DNA from: Alkalibacterium kapii
GTDB lineage: Bacteria > Bacillota > Bacilli > Lactobacillales > Carnobacteriaceae_A
Assembly (NCBI RefSeq): GCF_007988865.1
Contig: NZ_BJUY01000014.1
Span: forward strand, 1 to 46,386
DNA length: 46,386 nucleotides
Direction: 5' to 3'
This document shows positions 1 to 7,996 of this stretch, in pieces (position 1 is the first letter of the stretch; the number at the start of each line of letters is the position of its first letter). A program made the translations under genes and the position numbers. The notes beneath the pieces are model-generated. The model saw nothing but the letters and a program-made list of their open reading frames with translations, was not told the origin of the DNA and ran no database searches.

Positions 1-4
1 ATAT

Positions 5-76
5 TGGGCTATAGCCAAGCGGTAAGGCAGCGGGTTTTGATCCCGTCATTCCTAGGTTCGAATCCTAGTAGCCCAG
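5..76 (+). tRNA. tRNA-Gln (anticodon TTG)
   Basis: A 72-nt cloverleaf can be folded by eye. The acceptor stem TGGGCTA (5-11) pairs with TAGCCCA (69-75), with G76 as discriminator. The anticodon stem is GCGGG/CCCGT around the loop TTTTGAT, giving anticodon TTG, which reads CAA/CAG as glutamine. The T arm contains GGTTCGAATCC. The U1-A72 first pair is typical of bacterial tRNA-Gln. CCA is not encoded, so it must be added after transcription. The gene lies at the window edge and may be the last member of a tRNA cluster. Confidence 0.96.
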
Positions 77-146
77 TTATTTATGAACTCAGTGCAGTTG
101 CATTGAGTTTTCTTTTTATTTTAGTTCAGAAGAAAGAGTGAGTGTT

Positions 147-329
147 GTGACTGAAAAACACGGAAAATTCTTCATTATAATGGGGATTTTGATTTTTCTC
201 CTTTCAATTTATATCGTTTTTAAAGATCCAATTATTGGAGGCGTTGGAATTCTTATCGGCTTATGGAATATACTGATGGGCTATAGAACGCATAAGGGGA
301 AATCGTTTTTTGAGTCAAAAGACGAATGA
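147..329 (+). CDS. Small two-helix membrane protein, function unknown
   Basis: This encodes a protein of about 60 residues with two hydrophobic segments: one near residues 8-24 (FFIIMGILIFLLSIYIVF) and one around PIIGGVGILIGLWNILMG. A short basic and acidic C-terminal tail follows (HKGKSFFESKDE). A GTG start is also possible at 138. I prefer the GTG at 147 because the purine-rich AGAAAGAG at 131-138 lies at ribosome-binding distance from it and overlaps the earlier codon. The gene follows tRNA-Gln and stands alone before a terminator. I do not recognise the family; it resembles generic small membrane proteins of Lactobacillales. Confidence 0.55.
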   Translation: MTEKHGKFFIIMGILIFLLSIYIVFKDPIIGGVGILIGLWNILMGYRTHKGKSFFESKDE

Positions 330-411
330 ATCCTGTCAATACCAAGTGCCACCTTATAAACGGAATGGACTTTTCTGAAATGATGAGGACAAAAAGTTAA
401 ACTGAATAACC

Positions 412-454
412 AAAAAACCGATCTTATTTTTATTGCAAATAAGATCGGTTTTTT
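412..454. terminator. Bidirectional intrinsic terminator
   Basis: A perfect 18-bp stem (412-429 with 437-454) encloses a 7-nt loop. It is A-rich at its left edge and T-rich at its right edge, so it can act in both directions. It follows the small membrane protein gene on the plus strand. Confidence 0.85.
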
Positions 455-477
455 AACAGTTTGTACTTAAGAGTAAT

Positions 478-541
478 AAAAAAACGCAAGAATTTCCCAG
501 TAAACAATTGTCGATTTACTAGGAAATACTGCGCTTTTTTT
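478..541 (-). terminator. Terminator of pbp1A
   Basis: An imperfect hairpin (about 485-504 with 515-534) is flanked by A and T runs. Its position directly after the stop codon of the minus-strand pbp1A gene makes it that gene's terminator. Together with the hairpin at 412-454 it insulates the two convergent transcription units. Confidence 0.8.
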
Positions 542-546
542 ATATG

Positions 547-3222
547 CTAGTTATTGTTATTCTCTTCTGATGTTTCATTAGCATCGTCGGGCTTTTTATT
601 GTTGTTATTATTATCGTTATTTTCGTTATTCGAACTTTGCTCATTATCTTCGGAATTTTCGTCCTTATTAGTTTCTGAATCTGAAGAAGAAGGGGAATCT
701 TCTTTTGAGTTATTTTCTTTTTCATCAGTATTCTGATCATTATTTGAGTTAGGTTCATTTTCATTGGAATCCTGATTTTCTCCTGATTCATTTTCGCTGT
801 TATCTTCTGACTCTTCGCCTGAATCGTCTTTTGGTTTGTCTTCAGTATCCTCATCATTTTCTGGCCCTGAAATTTCAACGGTCACTGAGGTTTCAGGCCC
901 TGTTGTATTATAGGCCGATACAGACAATGTAATTGCCACATTTCCTCTTGGTGGTTCTGACATCCGGTACTCAGTATTATTTAGTGTAGTGACCGAGTTG
1001 TTGATAGACAGATTATACGAGACGTTTTCATCGTCATTTTCTAAAGTATATTCATCCCAAGACACTATCAGCTCGTCGTTATTTTTATCGTATTCAGCAC
1101 TAAGACCTGTTGGAGTATTAAGCTCTCTTCCATAATTAAGGGACTTTTCAGTAGGGATATTTCCTTCGACAAATAATTCTGTAATCAACTGACTTTCAGG
1201 TGTGTTCGGACCAGGTAACTTGGCAGGGTCTGTGCCTTTTTCAACTGTAACGGTTTTTACAGAAGCAGGTTTTTGCCAGTCTTTGTTTTCTTTATTCCTT
1301 GAAACGTACTGCATAATCTCTTGGTAGATACGCCGTGGAATTAGACGGGACTGGTCCTCAAATGAAAGGTAGCCATCTTTTTTACTATCAAAACCTGTCC
1401 AGACAGCTAAAGAGTAGTTAGTTGTATAACCTGTATACCAGGAATCTGGAACGGCTCCAGATGGGTACCCCAATTCGTTAAGCTCGTCAGTGGTAAAGTT
1501 AGTCGTTCCAGTCTTTCCAGCTTGGGGAATATTTCCCAGGCCTACATAGTTGGAGTAGTTATCAGCCACGTCTTTCAGCATGTCTGTAATCATATAAGCG
1601 GTATAATCAGACATTGCCTGATTTGTTTCAGGAGTCAAGTCGATTTCCTGTCCGTCTTGTGTAATGACTTTCGACACCGCATAGGGCTCAGTATACTGAC
1701 CACCATTGGCAAAAGCAGCGTAAGAAGAGGCCATTTGGAGCGTGCTCATTTCACCATTATAAGCGTTCTGTGGAACCAGTACTCCTTCATTTGACATTTG
1801 ATCGATAGGAATGCCCAGATTCGTCATGAACGCTTCGATCTGATTCATTTCGAGATCTTCATTAAATAATTTTGCGGTCGGTACATTTCGAGAATCGACC
1901 AGCGATTCGCGCATGCTTATTTGACCTTTGTATTGTCTGTCATAGTTGCGCGGTGAAAAATCAGTTCCGGGAATAGTGTACTCTTCATCAACGATTTGAT
2001 GATACGTTGAGTATTTTAAATATTCAATTGCCGGACCGTATGTCGACAAGGGTTTTATTGTTGAACCTGTTTGTTTGATCTGAGTTGCCCGGTTTTGACC
2101 TAAGAGAATTTGTGTGTTCCGGCCACCACCTAATGCAGCTATTTTACCTGTATCTGCTTCTACAAGAGAGAGGCCAGCTTCGACACCATCTTTGATGTAA
2201 TCGACGTATTCATCTGAATTCAAAACATCAAAAACATGTTTTTGTGCGTCCATATCAATATTAGTATGAATGGTTAATCCAGCTGTATTAGGATTTAAAT
2301 TAGTTTTTTCTCCGACTTCGTCCAAGACCCTCATTAGATAAGCATCAATGACTAAAGCATTGCTATCAGATTCCGTCTGTTCAACGAGACCTTCGTCTAT
2401 AGGCGTATCATAAGCTTTTTGAGCCTCTTCATCTGTGATATGACCTTCTTCAAGCATTACGCTGATAACTGTATCGCGTCTTTCTTTTGCCAATTCAGGA
2501 TTAGCGTATGGACTATATCGGTTAGGTGCCTTAGCCATACCTGCAAAGAGGGCGGCCTCATGTATTTCAAGTTCGCTGACCGGTTTATCATAATATTCTT
2601 CAGCTGCTGTTGCGACTCCATAGACATTTCCAGCCATATGGATTTTATTTAAATACAAGGTCATGATTTGTTCTTTGGATTTTTCTCTTTCGAGTTGCAG
2701 AGCGAGCCAGGCTTCCTGAGCTTTTCTCTCCAACGTCTGATCGGCTCGTTCTGTAGAGAAAACAGATAATTTTACTAATTGCTGGGTTATAGTACTTCCG
2801 CCGCCGACGATCTGTCCTTGATTCGTGACATAGCCCAAAGCTGCGCGCGCAATACCAATGGGGTCGATTCCTATATGGTCATGAAAGCGCTGATCTTCAA
2901 TGGCCGTCATAGCATCGATCATCACTTCAGGGTATTCGTTCGCTTCTGCATATTCACGGTTCTCTCCGCCAAGCGTATAGAAAATGTCACCATCTCGGTC
3001 AACTAATTCAGTTGAGAATGTTCCCACTAAATCTTCTTCTGTTAGTTCGGGCGCATTGGAAGCATAGTAGGTGAATAGCGCTCCGCCAGCAATAATGACT
3101 AGTAAAAAGACAGTAATGAGAGCAAGTATGATACGTTTCAACCACGTCTTAGGTTTTGTTGCATTATTTTTTTTTGATGATTTTTTATAATCTTTTCTAG
3201 ATATACCTTTTTTTTCTGACAT
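547..3222 (-). CDS. pbp1A: Class A penicillin-binding protein 1A (PBP1A)
   Basis: This is a bifunctional murein synthase of 891 residues that polymerises lipid II and cross-links stem peptides outside the membrane. A basic cytoplasmic N-terminus precedes one transmembrane helix (about 28-54). The GT51 transglycosylase domain carries EDQRFHDHIG (catalytic Glu109) and GGSTITQQLVK (141-151). The transpeptidase domain has all three motifs: STIK (Ser387), SRN (444-446) and KTGT (570-573). A fibronectin-III-like segment follows. The last roughly 110 residues are a low-complexity tail of Glu, Asp, Asn and Ser. The start at 3222 is chosen over an upstream one at 3279 because AAGGAG lies just before it. 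The gene follows recU on the same strand, the order recU-ponA also seen in Bacillus. The tail suggests adaptation to salt or alkali; that is inference. Confidence 0.95.
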   Translation of the reverse strand: MSEKKGISRKDYKKSSKKNNATKPKTWLKRIILALITVFLLVIIAGGALFTYYASNAPELTEEDLVGTFSTELVDRDGDIFYTLGGENREYAEANEYPEVMIDAMTAIEDQRFHDHIGIDPIGIARAALGYVTNQGQIVGGGSTITQQLVKLSVFSTERADQTLERKAQEAWLALQLEREKSKEQIMTLYLNKIHMAGNVYGVATAAEEYYDKPVSELEIHEAALFAGMAKAPNRYSPYANPELAKERRDTVISVMLEEGHITDEEAQKAYDTPIDEGLVEQTESDSNALVIDAYLMRVLDEVGEKTNLNPNTAGLTIHTNIDMDAQKHVFDVLNSDEYVDYIKDGVEAGLSLVEADTGKIAALGGGRNTQILLGQNRATQIKQTGSTIKPLSTYGPAIEYLKYSTYHQIVDEEYTIPGTDFSPRNYDRQYKGQISMRESLVDSRNVPTAKLFNEDLEMNQIEAFMTNLGIPIDQMSNEGVLVPQNAYNGEMSTLQMASSYAAFANGGQYTEPYAVSKVITQDGQEIDLTPETNQAMSDYTAYMITDMLKDVADNYSNYVGLGNIPQAGKTGTTNFTTDELNELGYPSGAVPDSWYTGYTTNYSLAVWTGFDSKKDGYLSFEDQSRLIPRRIYQEIMQYVSRNKENKDWQKPASVKTVTVEKGTDPAKLPGPNTPESQLITELFVEGNIPTEKSLNYGRELNTPTGLSAEYDKNNDELIVSWDEYTLENDDENVSYNLSINNSVTTLNNTEYRMSEPPRGNVAITLSVSAYNTTGPETSVTVEISGPENDEDTEDKPKDDSGEESEDNSENESGENQDSNENEPNSNNDQNTDEKENNSKEDSPSSSDSETNKDENSEDNEQSSNNENNDNNNNNKKPDDANETSEENNNN

Positions 3223-3354
3223 AATAAGCTCCTTTAATATTAAATGCAAGATTTGATATAGTAAAAAATGATGAGTCATTTCTTTAGAGAATGACTTTAC
3301 ACTATTATATGAAGATAGTCAACAAGCGTAAGAGTATTATGATCGTTACTGCTT

Positions 3355-3972
3355 TTATTTGGTGAGCATACGGTCAAGGACGTCCAGGTAGGGCAGGCGC
3401 GGAGAAAAGCCGTAATGAATTTCAGCCCCTTCACTTATGATGTTCTCCAAAGGGATCGATTTCCGACTGTCGTTTTCAAACTGCTGACGCCACCATTTAT
3501 AAATAGTTGAAAAATCCATTAGAAAGACACGGTTGAGTGTGCTGAATCTTATAATAACGAAACATATCCCCCCATGTTCATAACATTTTTGCATATGTTC
3601 CAGCTGGTGTTCATGAAAGTTTTTTAAAGGAAAGGAGGTTTTGTTCCGCGTTTCCTTGGCCTCAAAATCGATATAACGCCCTTTATATATGCCGTTATAA
3701 TCTGTTGTCGATGCGCGGCGGTAGTATGCTTCAGTGATTTTTGCGGCACTTCTTCTTGGATAGTCAACGTTGACGACTTGAATAGGAATCGGTTTTTTAT
3801 GAATGACTGCCTGATTGCTCTGTAGATAATACTCATTGGTCACATTTAAATCCTCTTCCAGTGTCATCCCCCTTTTGCTGAAGGATACCTTCTTTTTCTT
3901 TAGTTGATTTCTGTTATGCTTTTTGTCATTATTAGTACGATAAGGTTTTCCGTTTGGATACCGAATAGTCAT
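3355..3972 (-). CDS. recU: Holliday junction resolvase RecU
   Basis: RecU cuts four-way DNA junctions during recombination repair and chromosome segregation. The 205-residue length matches the Bacillus enzyme (about 206). The nuclease motif is present: D91 in TTDYNG, then E104 and K106 in DFEAKE, matching the D88/E101/K103 set known for B. subtilis RecU. The start at 3972 gives MTIRYPNGKPY, the usual RecU N-terminus; a longer reading frame from 4023 has no supporting homology. AAGG lies 11 nt upstream. The gene is 132 bp before pbp1A on the same strand and divergent from ypsA, 77 bp away. Co-transcription with pbp1A is likely. Confidence 0.95.
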   Translation of the reverse strand: MTIRYPNGKPYRTNNDKKHNRNQLKKKKVSFSKRGMTLEEDLNVTNEYYLQSNQAVIHKKPIPIQVVNVDYPRRSAAKITEAYYRRASTTDYNGIYKGRYIDFEAKETRNKTSFPLKNFHEHQLEHMQKCYEHGGICFVIIRFSTLNRVFLMDFSTIYKWWRQQFENDSRKSIPLENIISEGAEIHYGFSPRLPYLDVLDRMLTK

Positions 3973-4000
3973 TGTGTTCACAGCCTTAAAATGATATATA
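3972..4000 (+). promoter_or_regulatory. Candidate ypsA promoter
   Basis: TTGTGT (3972-3977), a 17-bp spacer and TATATA (3995-4000) form a sigma-A-like promoter, with a TGn extended -10 element at 3992-3994. It begins at the recU start codon and points at ypsA. It predicts a leader of about 40 nt ending at the AAAGGAG site at 4034-4040. Confidence 0.55.
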
Positions 4001-4049
4001 CCCAGTTTACCAAACAAAGACACAAGAATGTAGAAAGGAGATCGATTTT

Positions 4050-4619
4050 ATCAAAAACTTATATGTTAGCGGCTATCGTTCTTATGAGTTATCCATTTTC
4101 AAAGCCGACGATCCTAAAGTGGATTATATTAAAAAATTTTTCAAAAGAAAACTCATTGAATACATCGAACAAGGGTTGGAATGGGTCATCATTTCAGGGA
4201 ATTTAGGAACAGAATTATGGGCGGGAGACGCTGCTCTGAAATTAAAAATGGATTATCCAGAGTTGAAGCTTGCCGTCTTACTTCCTTATACAAACTTTTC
4301 AAGTAAGTGGAACGAAATCAATCAAGGGTACTATAATTCAATCATCGAGCGTGCCGATTACGTGAATTATACGTCAAATGAAGATTATGCTAATCCGGGA
4401 CAACTAAAGAATAATCAGACGTTTATTATCCGAAATACAGATGGATGTTTGCTTTTTTATGACTCAGAGCATGAAGGCAAGTCACTTTACTTTTATGAAC
4501 AAGCCTTGAAATACCAAGAAAGACATGAGTATCGAATAGAAACAATATCATTTGATGAATTGCAGTGGTTTGTAAATGATTTAGTGGAAGAAGAACATTT
4601 TGAAGAGGAACAGTATTAA
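4050..4619 (+). CDS. ypsA: YpsA/DUF1273 family protein (SLOG superfamily), apparent ATC start
   Basis: YpsA proteins are single-domain Rossmann-like SLOG proteins thought to bind a nucleotide-like ligand; the Bacillus and Staphylococcus members affect cell division. The product is about 189 residues. Its N-terminus reads (M)KNLYVSGYRSYELSIF, matching the family's usual opening, followed by GLEWVIISGNLGTELWA. No ATG, GTG or TTG exists in frame between the stop codon at 3987 and a GTG at 4119, which would remove 23 conserved residues. The ATC at 4050 aligns with the family's initiator Met and lies 9 nt after AGAAAGGAG (4032-4040). I therefore call ATC as the start. A sequence error at this codon is the alternative. 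Downstream is gpsB, the same order as in Bacillus. Confidence 0.88.
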   Translation: MKNLYVSGYRSYELSIFKADDPKVDYIKKFFKRKLIEYIEQGLEWVIISGNLGTELWAGDAALKLKMDYPELKLAVLLPYTNFSSKWNEINQGYYNSIIERADYVNYTSNEDYANPGQLKNNQTFIIRNTDGCLLFYDSEHEGKSLYFYEQALKYQERHEYRIETISFDELQWFVNDLVEEEHFEEEQY

Positions 4620-4973
4620 AGTTATATGATAGTATACAGAGTCATATGATAATGATACACCTCGAAATGAACAGCCATTAGAGACTGGAAAGTTGACAGT
4701 ATTTACTTTTATAATAATAAATAAGAAATATGGTTAGTAACGTTTATCTATCCTGGATTATATCAAAAATAAAAAATTAAAGGAATCCTCGAAAAATGAC
4801 AAGTTTAATAGGCAATATTGTAAGAATAGAAGAAATAAAACAAGTTTAGTAGACCAAATCTTCACTTTTAGTCTTATATTTGCTATAATACTTACAGTAG
4901 TAGATTCAGATGATGCAATTGATTTCAACTATTTCTTTATAATATTATTGAGAGTATAAGATGGGGTGTAAGT
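4620..4973. other. Intergenic region between ypsA and gpsB
   Basis: This AT-rich stretch of about 350 bp contains no convincing gene. Its only clear element is the gpsB promoter at 4861-4889. No strong hairpin terminator for ypsA is visible. Confidence 0.6.
4861..4889 (+). promoter_or_regulatory. gpsB promoter
   Basis: TTCACT (4861-4866) and TATAAT (4884-4889) are separated by 17 bp. A TG at 4881-4882 forms an extended -10. This predicts a leader of about 75-80 nt before gpsB. Confidence 0.7.
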
Positions 4974-5288
4974 ATGGACAGAGAATTGACCCAAAAAGAG
5001 ATTCTGGAAAAAGATTTTAAAACTAAAATGCGTGGGTATGATCCAGCAGAAGTGGACGAATTTCTTGATGTTGTCATCAGAGATTATGATAATTTTCAAA
5101 AAGAAATCGAACAACTGAAAATTGAGAATGACCGGCTTCTTGATAAAGTTGATGAGCAGGCTAAACAGATGAGCACTCAGAGTTCAGGTTCTGGCCAGAC
5201 GAGTTCAGCAGTATCAAATTTTGATATACTCAAACGTCTATCTAATTTGGAGCGACATGTTTTCGGATCTAAATTAGATAATGAATAA
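4974..5288 (+). CDS. gpsB: Cell-cycle protein GpsB
   Basis: GpsB is a small cytosolic adaptor that links PBP1A-type synthases, MreC and EzrA to the division and elongation machinery. The 104-residue protein has the DivIVA-like N-terminal coiled coil with GYDPAEVDEFLD (about 23-34), then a Ser/Gln/Gly-rich linker (TQSSGSGQTSS). The short C-terminal helix DILKRLSNLERHVFG is typical of the family. GGGGTG lies upstream of the ATG. Its client PBP1A is encoded about 1.8 kb away on the opposite strand, and rnpB follows. Identification is by sequence pattern and synteny, and both agree. Confidence 0.95.
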   Translation: MDRELTQKEILEKDFKTKMRGYDPAEVDEFLDVVIRDYDNFQKEIEQLKIENDRLLDKVDEQAKQMSTQSSGSGQTSSAVSNFDILKRLSNLERHVFGSKLDNE

Positions 5289-5417
5289 GAAAAAATATAA
5301 GCGGAAAACTTAACAAGCTTACTTTCACATAAATAATAGGCTTGAGTCCTGACTGGATTGTTTCTTTTGAAGGATGAATACTCTATTTCTGTAAAGGTAA
5401 TTGCGGTTTGTTACGCT

Positions 5418-5423
5418 TATAAT
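5418..5423 (+). promoter_or_regulatory. rnpB -10 box
   Basis: A perfect TATAAT lies just before the predicted 5' end of RNase P RNA. No good -35 box is seen at 16-18 bp spacing. Confidence 0.5.
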
Positions 5424-5424
5424 A

Positions 5425-5805
5425 GTACATCACGGATGATCGCGCAGTTTTTAAACTGTGAGGAAAGTCCATGCTCACACAAGCTGCGATGCTTGTAGTG
5501 TTCGTGCGCAGCGAAAAAATAAGCTGCGGCTCCCAGGAATGGGATGACGGCAGGAAAAAGAGCTAAGGGGAGAACCTATGCTTGAGTACCCTTGAAAGTG
5601 CCACAGTGACGAAGCAGACCTGGAAACGTGTCTGGTGGAACGCGGTAAACCCCTCGAGTGAGCAACCCAAACTTTGGTCGGGGCACTTTTCTCCTGGAAA
5701 TGAACAGAGAGAAGAGGCAGAGCATTTATGCTCGTGCAGACAGATGATCATCTCGGATGAGGCTTACCGCCTTGTCTAGACAGAACATGGCTTACAGTGA
5801 TGTAC
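5425..5805 (+). ncRNA. rnpB: RNase P RNA, Bacillus (B) type
   Basis: This is the catalytic RNA of RNase P, which matures tRNA 5' ends. The 5' P1 strand GTACATCAC (5425-5433) pairs perfectly with GTGATGTAC (5797-5805). The universal core element GAGGAAAGTCC is at 5460-5470. Other conserved blocks read GTGCCACAGTGACGAAG and GAACGCGGTAAACCCCTCGA, and the 3' core is ACAGAACATGGCTTAC. The layout matches the B-type RNA of low-GC Gram-positives at about 380 nt. The exact 5' end may be a few bases inside P1, given the -10 box at 5418-5423. The ypsA-gpsB-rnpB-methyltransferase order is conserved in Bacilli. Confidence 0.95.
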
Positions 5806-5813
5806 ATAGTGGC

Positions 5814-5845
5814 GAAATCCTCTCTTTAAAGGGAGGATTTCTTTA
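5814..5845 (+). terminator. Hairpin after rnpB
   Basis: An 11-bp stem (5814-5824 with 5831-5841, one G-T pair) with loop TTTAAA is followed by a short T-rich tail. It lies 8 nt beyond the P1 helix and probably ends the rnpB transcript. Confidence 0.65.
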
Positions 5846-5902
5846 CGTAAACATAAAGATAAGACATACTAGAAAGTAGAAATTAAGAGAGGTGGCAGAT
5901 AG

Positions 5903-7027
5903 ATGACGTATAAATTGCTCGCTACAGCCGCAAGTGGATTAGAGGCCCTTGTTGGAGATGAACTAAAAAAGTTAGGCTATACCGTTCAAGTAGAAAACGG
6001 ACGTGCACGATTTGAAGGTGGTAAAGAAGATATTGCCAAAGCCAATTTATGGCTCCGGACAGCTGATCGCGTGAAAATCATTGTAGGGGAGTTTGAAGCT
6101 AATACATTCGATGATCTGTTTGAACAGACGAAGGCACTGCCCTGGGATGATTATTTGTCTATGGATGCGGCATTTCCTGTCAGTGGAAAATCGATCAAGT
6201 CGACGCTCTACAGTGTTCCAGACGTGCAGCGTATCGTGAATAAAGCGATCGCTGAAAAAATCAAAGATGTTTATCATAGAAGAGGGATGCTGCCGGAAAC
6301 GGGTGCAAAATTCCCGATCGAAGTAGCGATCAGAAAAGACAAAGTCCTGCTTACAATCGACACAACAGGCCCGAGTTTATTTAAGCGCGGTTACCGTATC
6401 GATAAAGGCGGCGCTCCTATCAAAGAGAATATGGCCGCAGCCTTGATCATGCTGACGACCTGGCGTAAAGACCGCCCATTCGTCGACCCAACGTGTGGTT
6501 CAGGCACCATCCCGATCGAAGCAGCACTCATCGGACATAATATCGCTCCGGGATTCAATCGGTCATTCTTATGTGAAGACTGGGAATGGATGTCTAAAGA
6601 CTTATGGCAGAAGGTGCGCCGTGAAGCAGATGAACAGGCAGATTATGATGTAGAACTGGATATTCTTGGTACAGATATCGATGGTCGCATGATCGAGATC
6701 GCTAAAGAAAATGCTTTGGAGGTAGGTCTTTCGCACAGCATCCAGTTCAAGCAGATGCAGGTCTCCGATTTTACCACCGACAAGAAGTTCGGAATCATCG
6801 TTTCCAATCCACCATATGGTGAGCGGTTGGGGGATCCTGAAGAAGCGTATCAAATTTACCGTGACATGGGTAAAGCCTTCAAACCCCTTGAGACATGGAG
6901 TAAATACATTATAACGAGTGACTTGGACTTTGAAGAACATTACGGGAAAAAAGCAACCAAGAAACGTAAACTCTATAATGGTTACCTGCGTACAGATTAC
7001 TTCCAATACTGGGGAAAACGTAAATAG
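5903..7027 (+). CDS. THUMP-domain class I RNA methyltransferase (RlmL/YpsC-like)
   Basis: This is a probable S-adenosylmethionine-dependent 23S rRNA guanine-N2 methyltransferase of 374 residues. An N-terminal ferredoxin-like and THUMP region for RNA binding spans about residues 1-160. The methyltransferase domain follows, with DPTCGSGTIPIEAA (195-208, cofactor loop), TDID (258-261) and the catalytic NPPY (302-305). It corresponds to the N-terminal methylase half of E. coli RlmL and to Bacillus YpsC. GAGAGGTGG lies upstream of the ATG. It follows rnpB and is closed by its own terminator. The precise target nucleotide cannot be read from sequence. Confidence 0.9.
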   Translation: MTYKLLATAASGLEALVGDELKKLGYTVQVENGRARFEGGKEDIAKANLWLRTADRVKIIVGEFEANTFDDLFEQTKALPWDDYLSMDAAFPVSGKSIKSTLYSVPDVQRIVNKAIAEKIKDVYHRRGMLPETGAKFPIEVAIRKDKVLLTIDTTGPSLFKRGYRIDKGGAPIKENMAAALIMLTTWRKDRPFVDPTCGSGTIPIEAALIGHNIAPGFNRSFLCEDWEWMSKDLWQKVRREADEQADYDVELDILGTDIDGRMIEIAKENALEVGLSHSIQFKQMQVSDFTTDKKFGIIVSNPPYGERLGDPEEAYQIYRDMGKAFKPLETWSKYIITSDLDFEEHYGKKATKKRKLYNGYLRTDYFQYWGKRK

Positions 7028-7036
7028 AACTGCTAT

Positions 7037-7080
7037 AAGCACAATGAGACTGATTATTCTTAGTCGCTTTGTGCTTTTTT
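7037..7080 (+). terminator. Terminator of the rRNA methyltransferase gene
   Basis: AAGCACAA pairs with TTGTGCTT, with an inner GACT/AGTC helix, followed by a run of T. Confidence 0.8.
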
Positions 7081-7444
7081 ACTTATAAAGCTCTGAGACC
7101 GATCGCTTGAAACTTGTGGAAATAATTGAATCAGAAGCATATTGAGTAAAGTGTGCTCACTTAGAAGATGAAAAGTAGCTACTATTTGACCTTTATAACA
7201 ACTTAAATCTCACATTTTCAAAAAACTTATTGTAAAAGCGATATAGGAACAAGTTATTCGATGAAACGCACAAAAACGTGTCACTATCACCTGCAACACA
7301 AACAGTAAAGCTAGTATCTTTACGAAAATAAAGAGCTATCTAGTTTATCTCTTATAAAATATTTATCGAGAAGCAGAAGTTCATTAATTTGAAGTTGGTC
7401 GGCGATTATTATACGATATGAGTAAATAAACAGGAGGCCAACGA
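7081..7444. other. Intergenic region without a gene
   Basis: About 360 bp of AT-rich sequence contains no ORF with a ribosome-binding site. A weak promoter candidate, TTGAAG (7389-7394) and TACGAT (7412-7417) with 17-bp spacing, points at the deaminase gene. Nothing else is recognisable. Confidence 0.5.
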
Positions 7445-7924
7445 ATGATTACAAAAGAAGATCGACCGTTTTTAAAGCGAAGTGATGAATTAGCTGAAGA
7501 AGGCCTGAATAAAGGTGATGCGCCTTTTGGATCGGTTCTTGTATCTTCAGATGGAAAAATCTTATTCGAAAATCATAATCATATAGGCGGAGGCGATGCG
7601 ACACGTCACCCAGAATTTGCCATCGCTCGCTGGGCAGCTGAAAATCTTTCACCCGAAGAACGAGCTGAGGCCGTTGTCTATACGTCTGGTGAACATTGTT
7701 CCATGTGCTCATCTGCTCATGGATTGGTAGGCCTTGGACGAAACGTATACGTGAGTTCAACTGAACAATTGAAAGCCTGGAAGAAAGAATGGGGCGTCGA
7801 CAAAGGACGACTAAAAGGCTTAGCTATCGAAGAGGTTATAAAAGATACGCAAGTTGATGGACCAGATGAAGAATTGTCAGAAAAAGTGAAACAGTTGCAA
7901 GCGAGATACTATAACCTTGGATAA
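7445..7924 (+). CDS. Nucleoside deaminase family protein (zinc CDA fold)
   Basis: This is a 159-residue member of the cytidine/guanine deaminase-like superfamily, which hydrolytically removes amino groups from bases using zinc. Likely zinc ligands are His55 in HPEFA, with Glu57 as proton shuttle, and Cys85 and Cys88 in GEHCSMC. Two signature positions differ from the common HAE and PCxxC forms: Pro56, and His84 in place of the usual Pro. The block TRHPEF...ARWAAENLSPEERAE...TSGEHC is shared by a broad subfamily of unknown substrate. AGGAGG precedes the ATG. The gene stands alone between terminators. The substrate could be guanine, another purine or a pyrimidine; sequence does not decide. Confidence 0.8.
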   Translation: MITKEDRPFLKRSDELAEEGLNKGDAPFGSVLVSSDGKILFENHNHIGGGDATRHPEFAIARWAAENLSPEERAEAVVYTSGEHCSMCSSAHGLVGLGRNVYVSSTEQLKAWKKEWGVDKGRLKGLAIEEVIKDTQVDGPDEELSEKVKQLQARYYNLG

Positions 7925-7932
7925 GATGAAAA

Positions 7933-7977
7933 TAAAAAAGGCAGTGCGTCAGATCTTAGACGCACTGCTTTTTTTTC
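7933..7977. terminator. Bidirectional terminator
   Basis: GCAGTGCGTC (7941-7950) pairs perfectly with GACGCACTGC (7959-7968). It is flanked by A-rich sequence on the left and a T run on the right. It serves both the deaminase gene and the convergent tcyP. Confidence 0.9.
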
Positions 7978-7996
7978 TGTATAAAGAATGACTTGC

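Noticed and set aside
540-878. A 112-codon minus-strand frame and a plus-strand frame over the PBP1A tail
   Set aside because: They are shadows of the low-complexity coding sequence; neither has a ribosome-binding site or a recognisable protein.
4796-4849. A 17-codon ORF upstream of gpsB with a weak AAAGGAAT site
   Set aside because: It is too short, has no recognisable content, and its own promoter is not evident.
5563-5779. Open frames on both strands inside 5563-5779
   Set aside because: They lie within RNase P RNA, whose conserved core explains the sequence.
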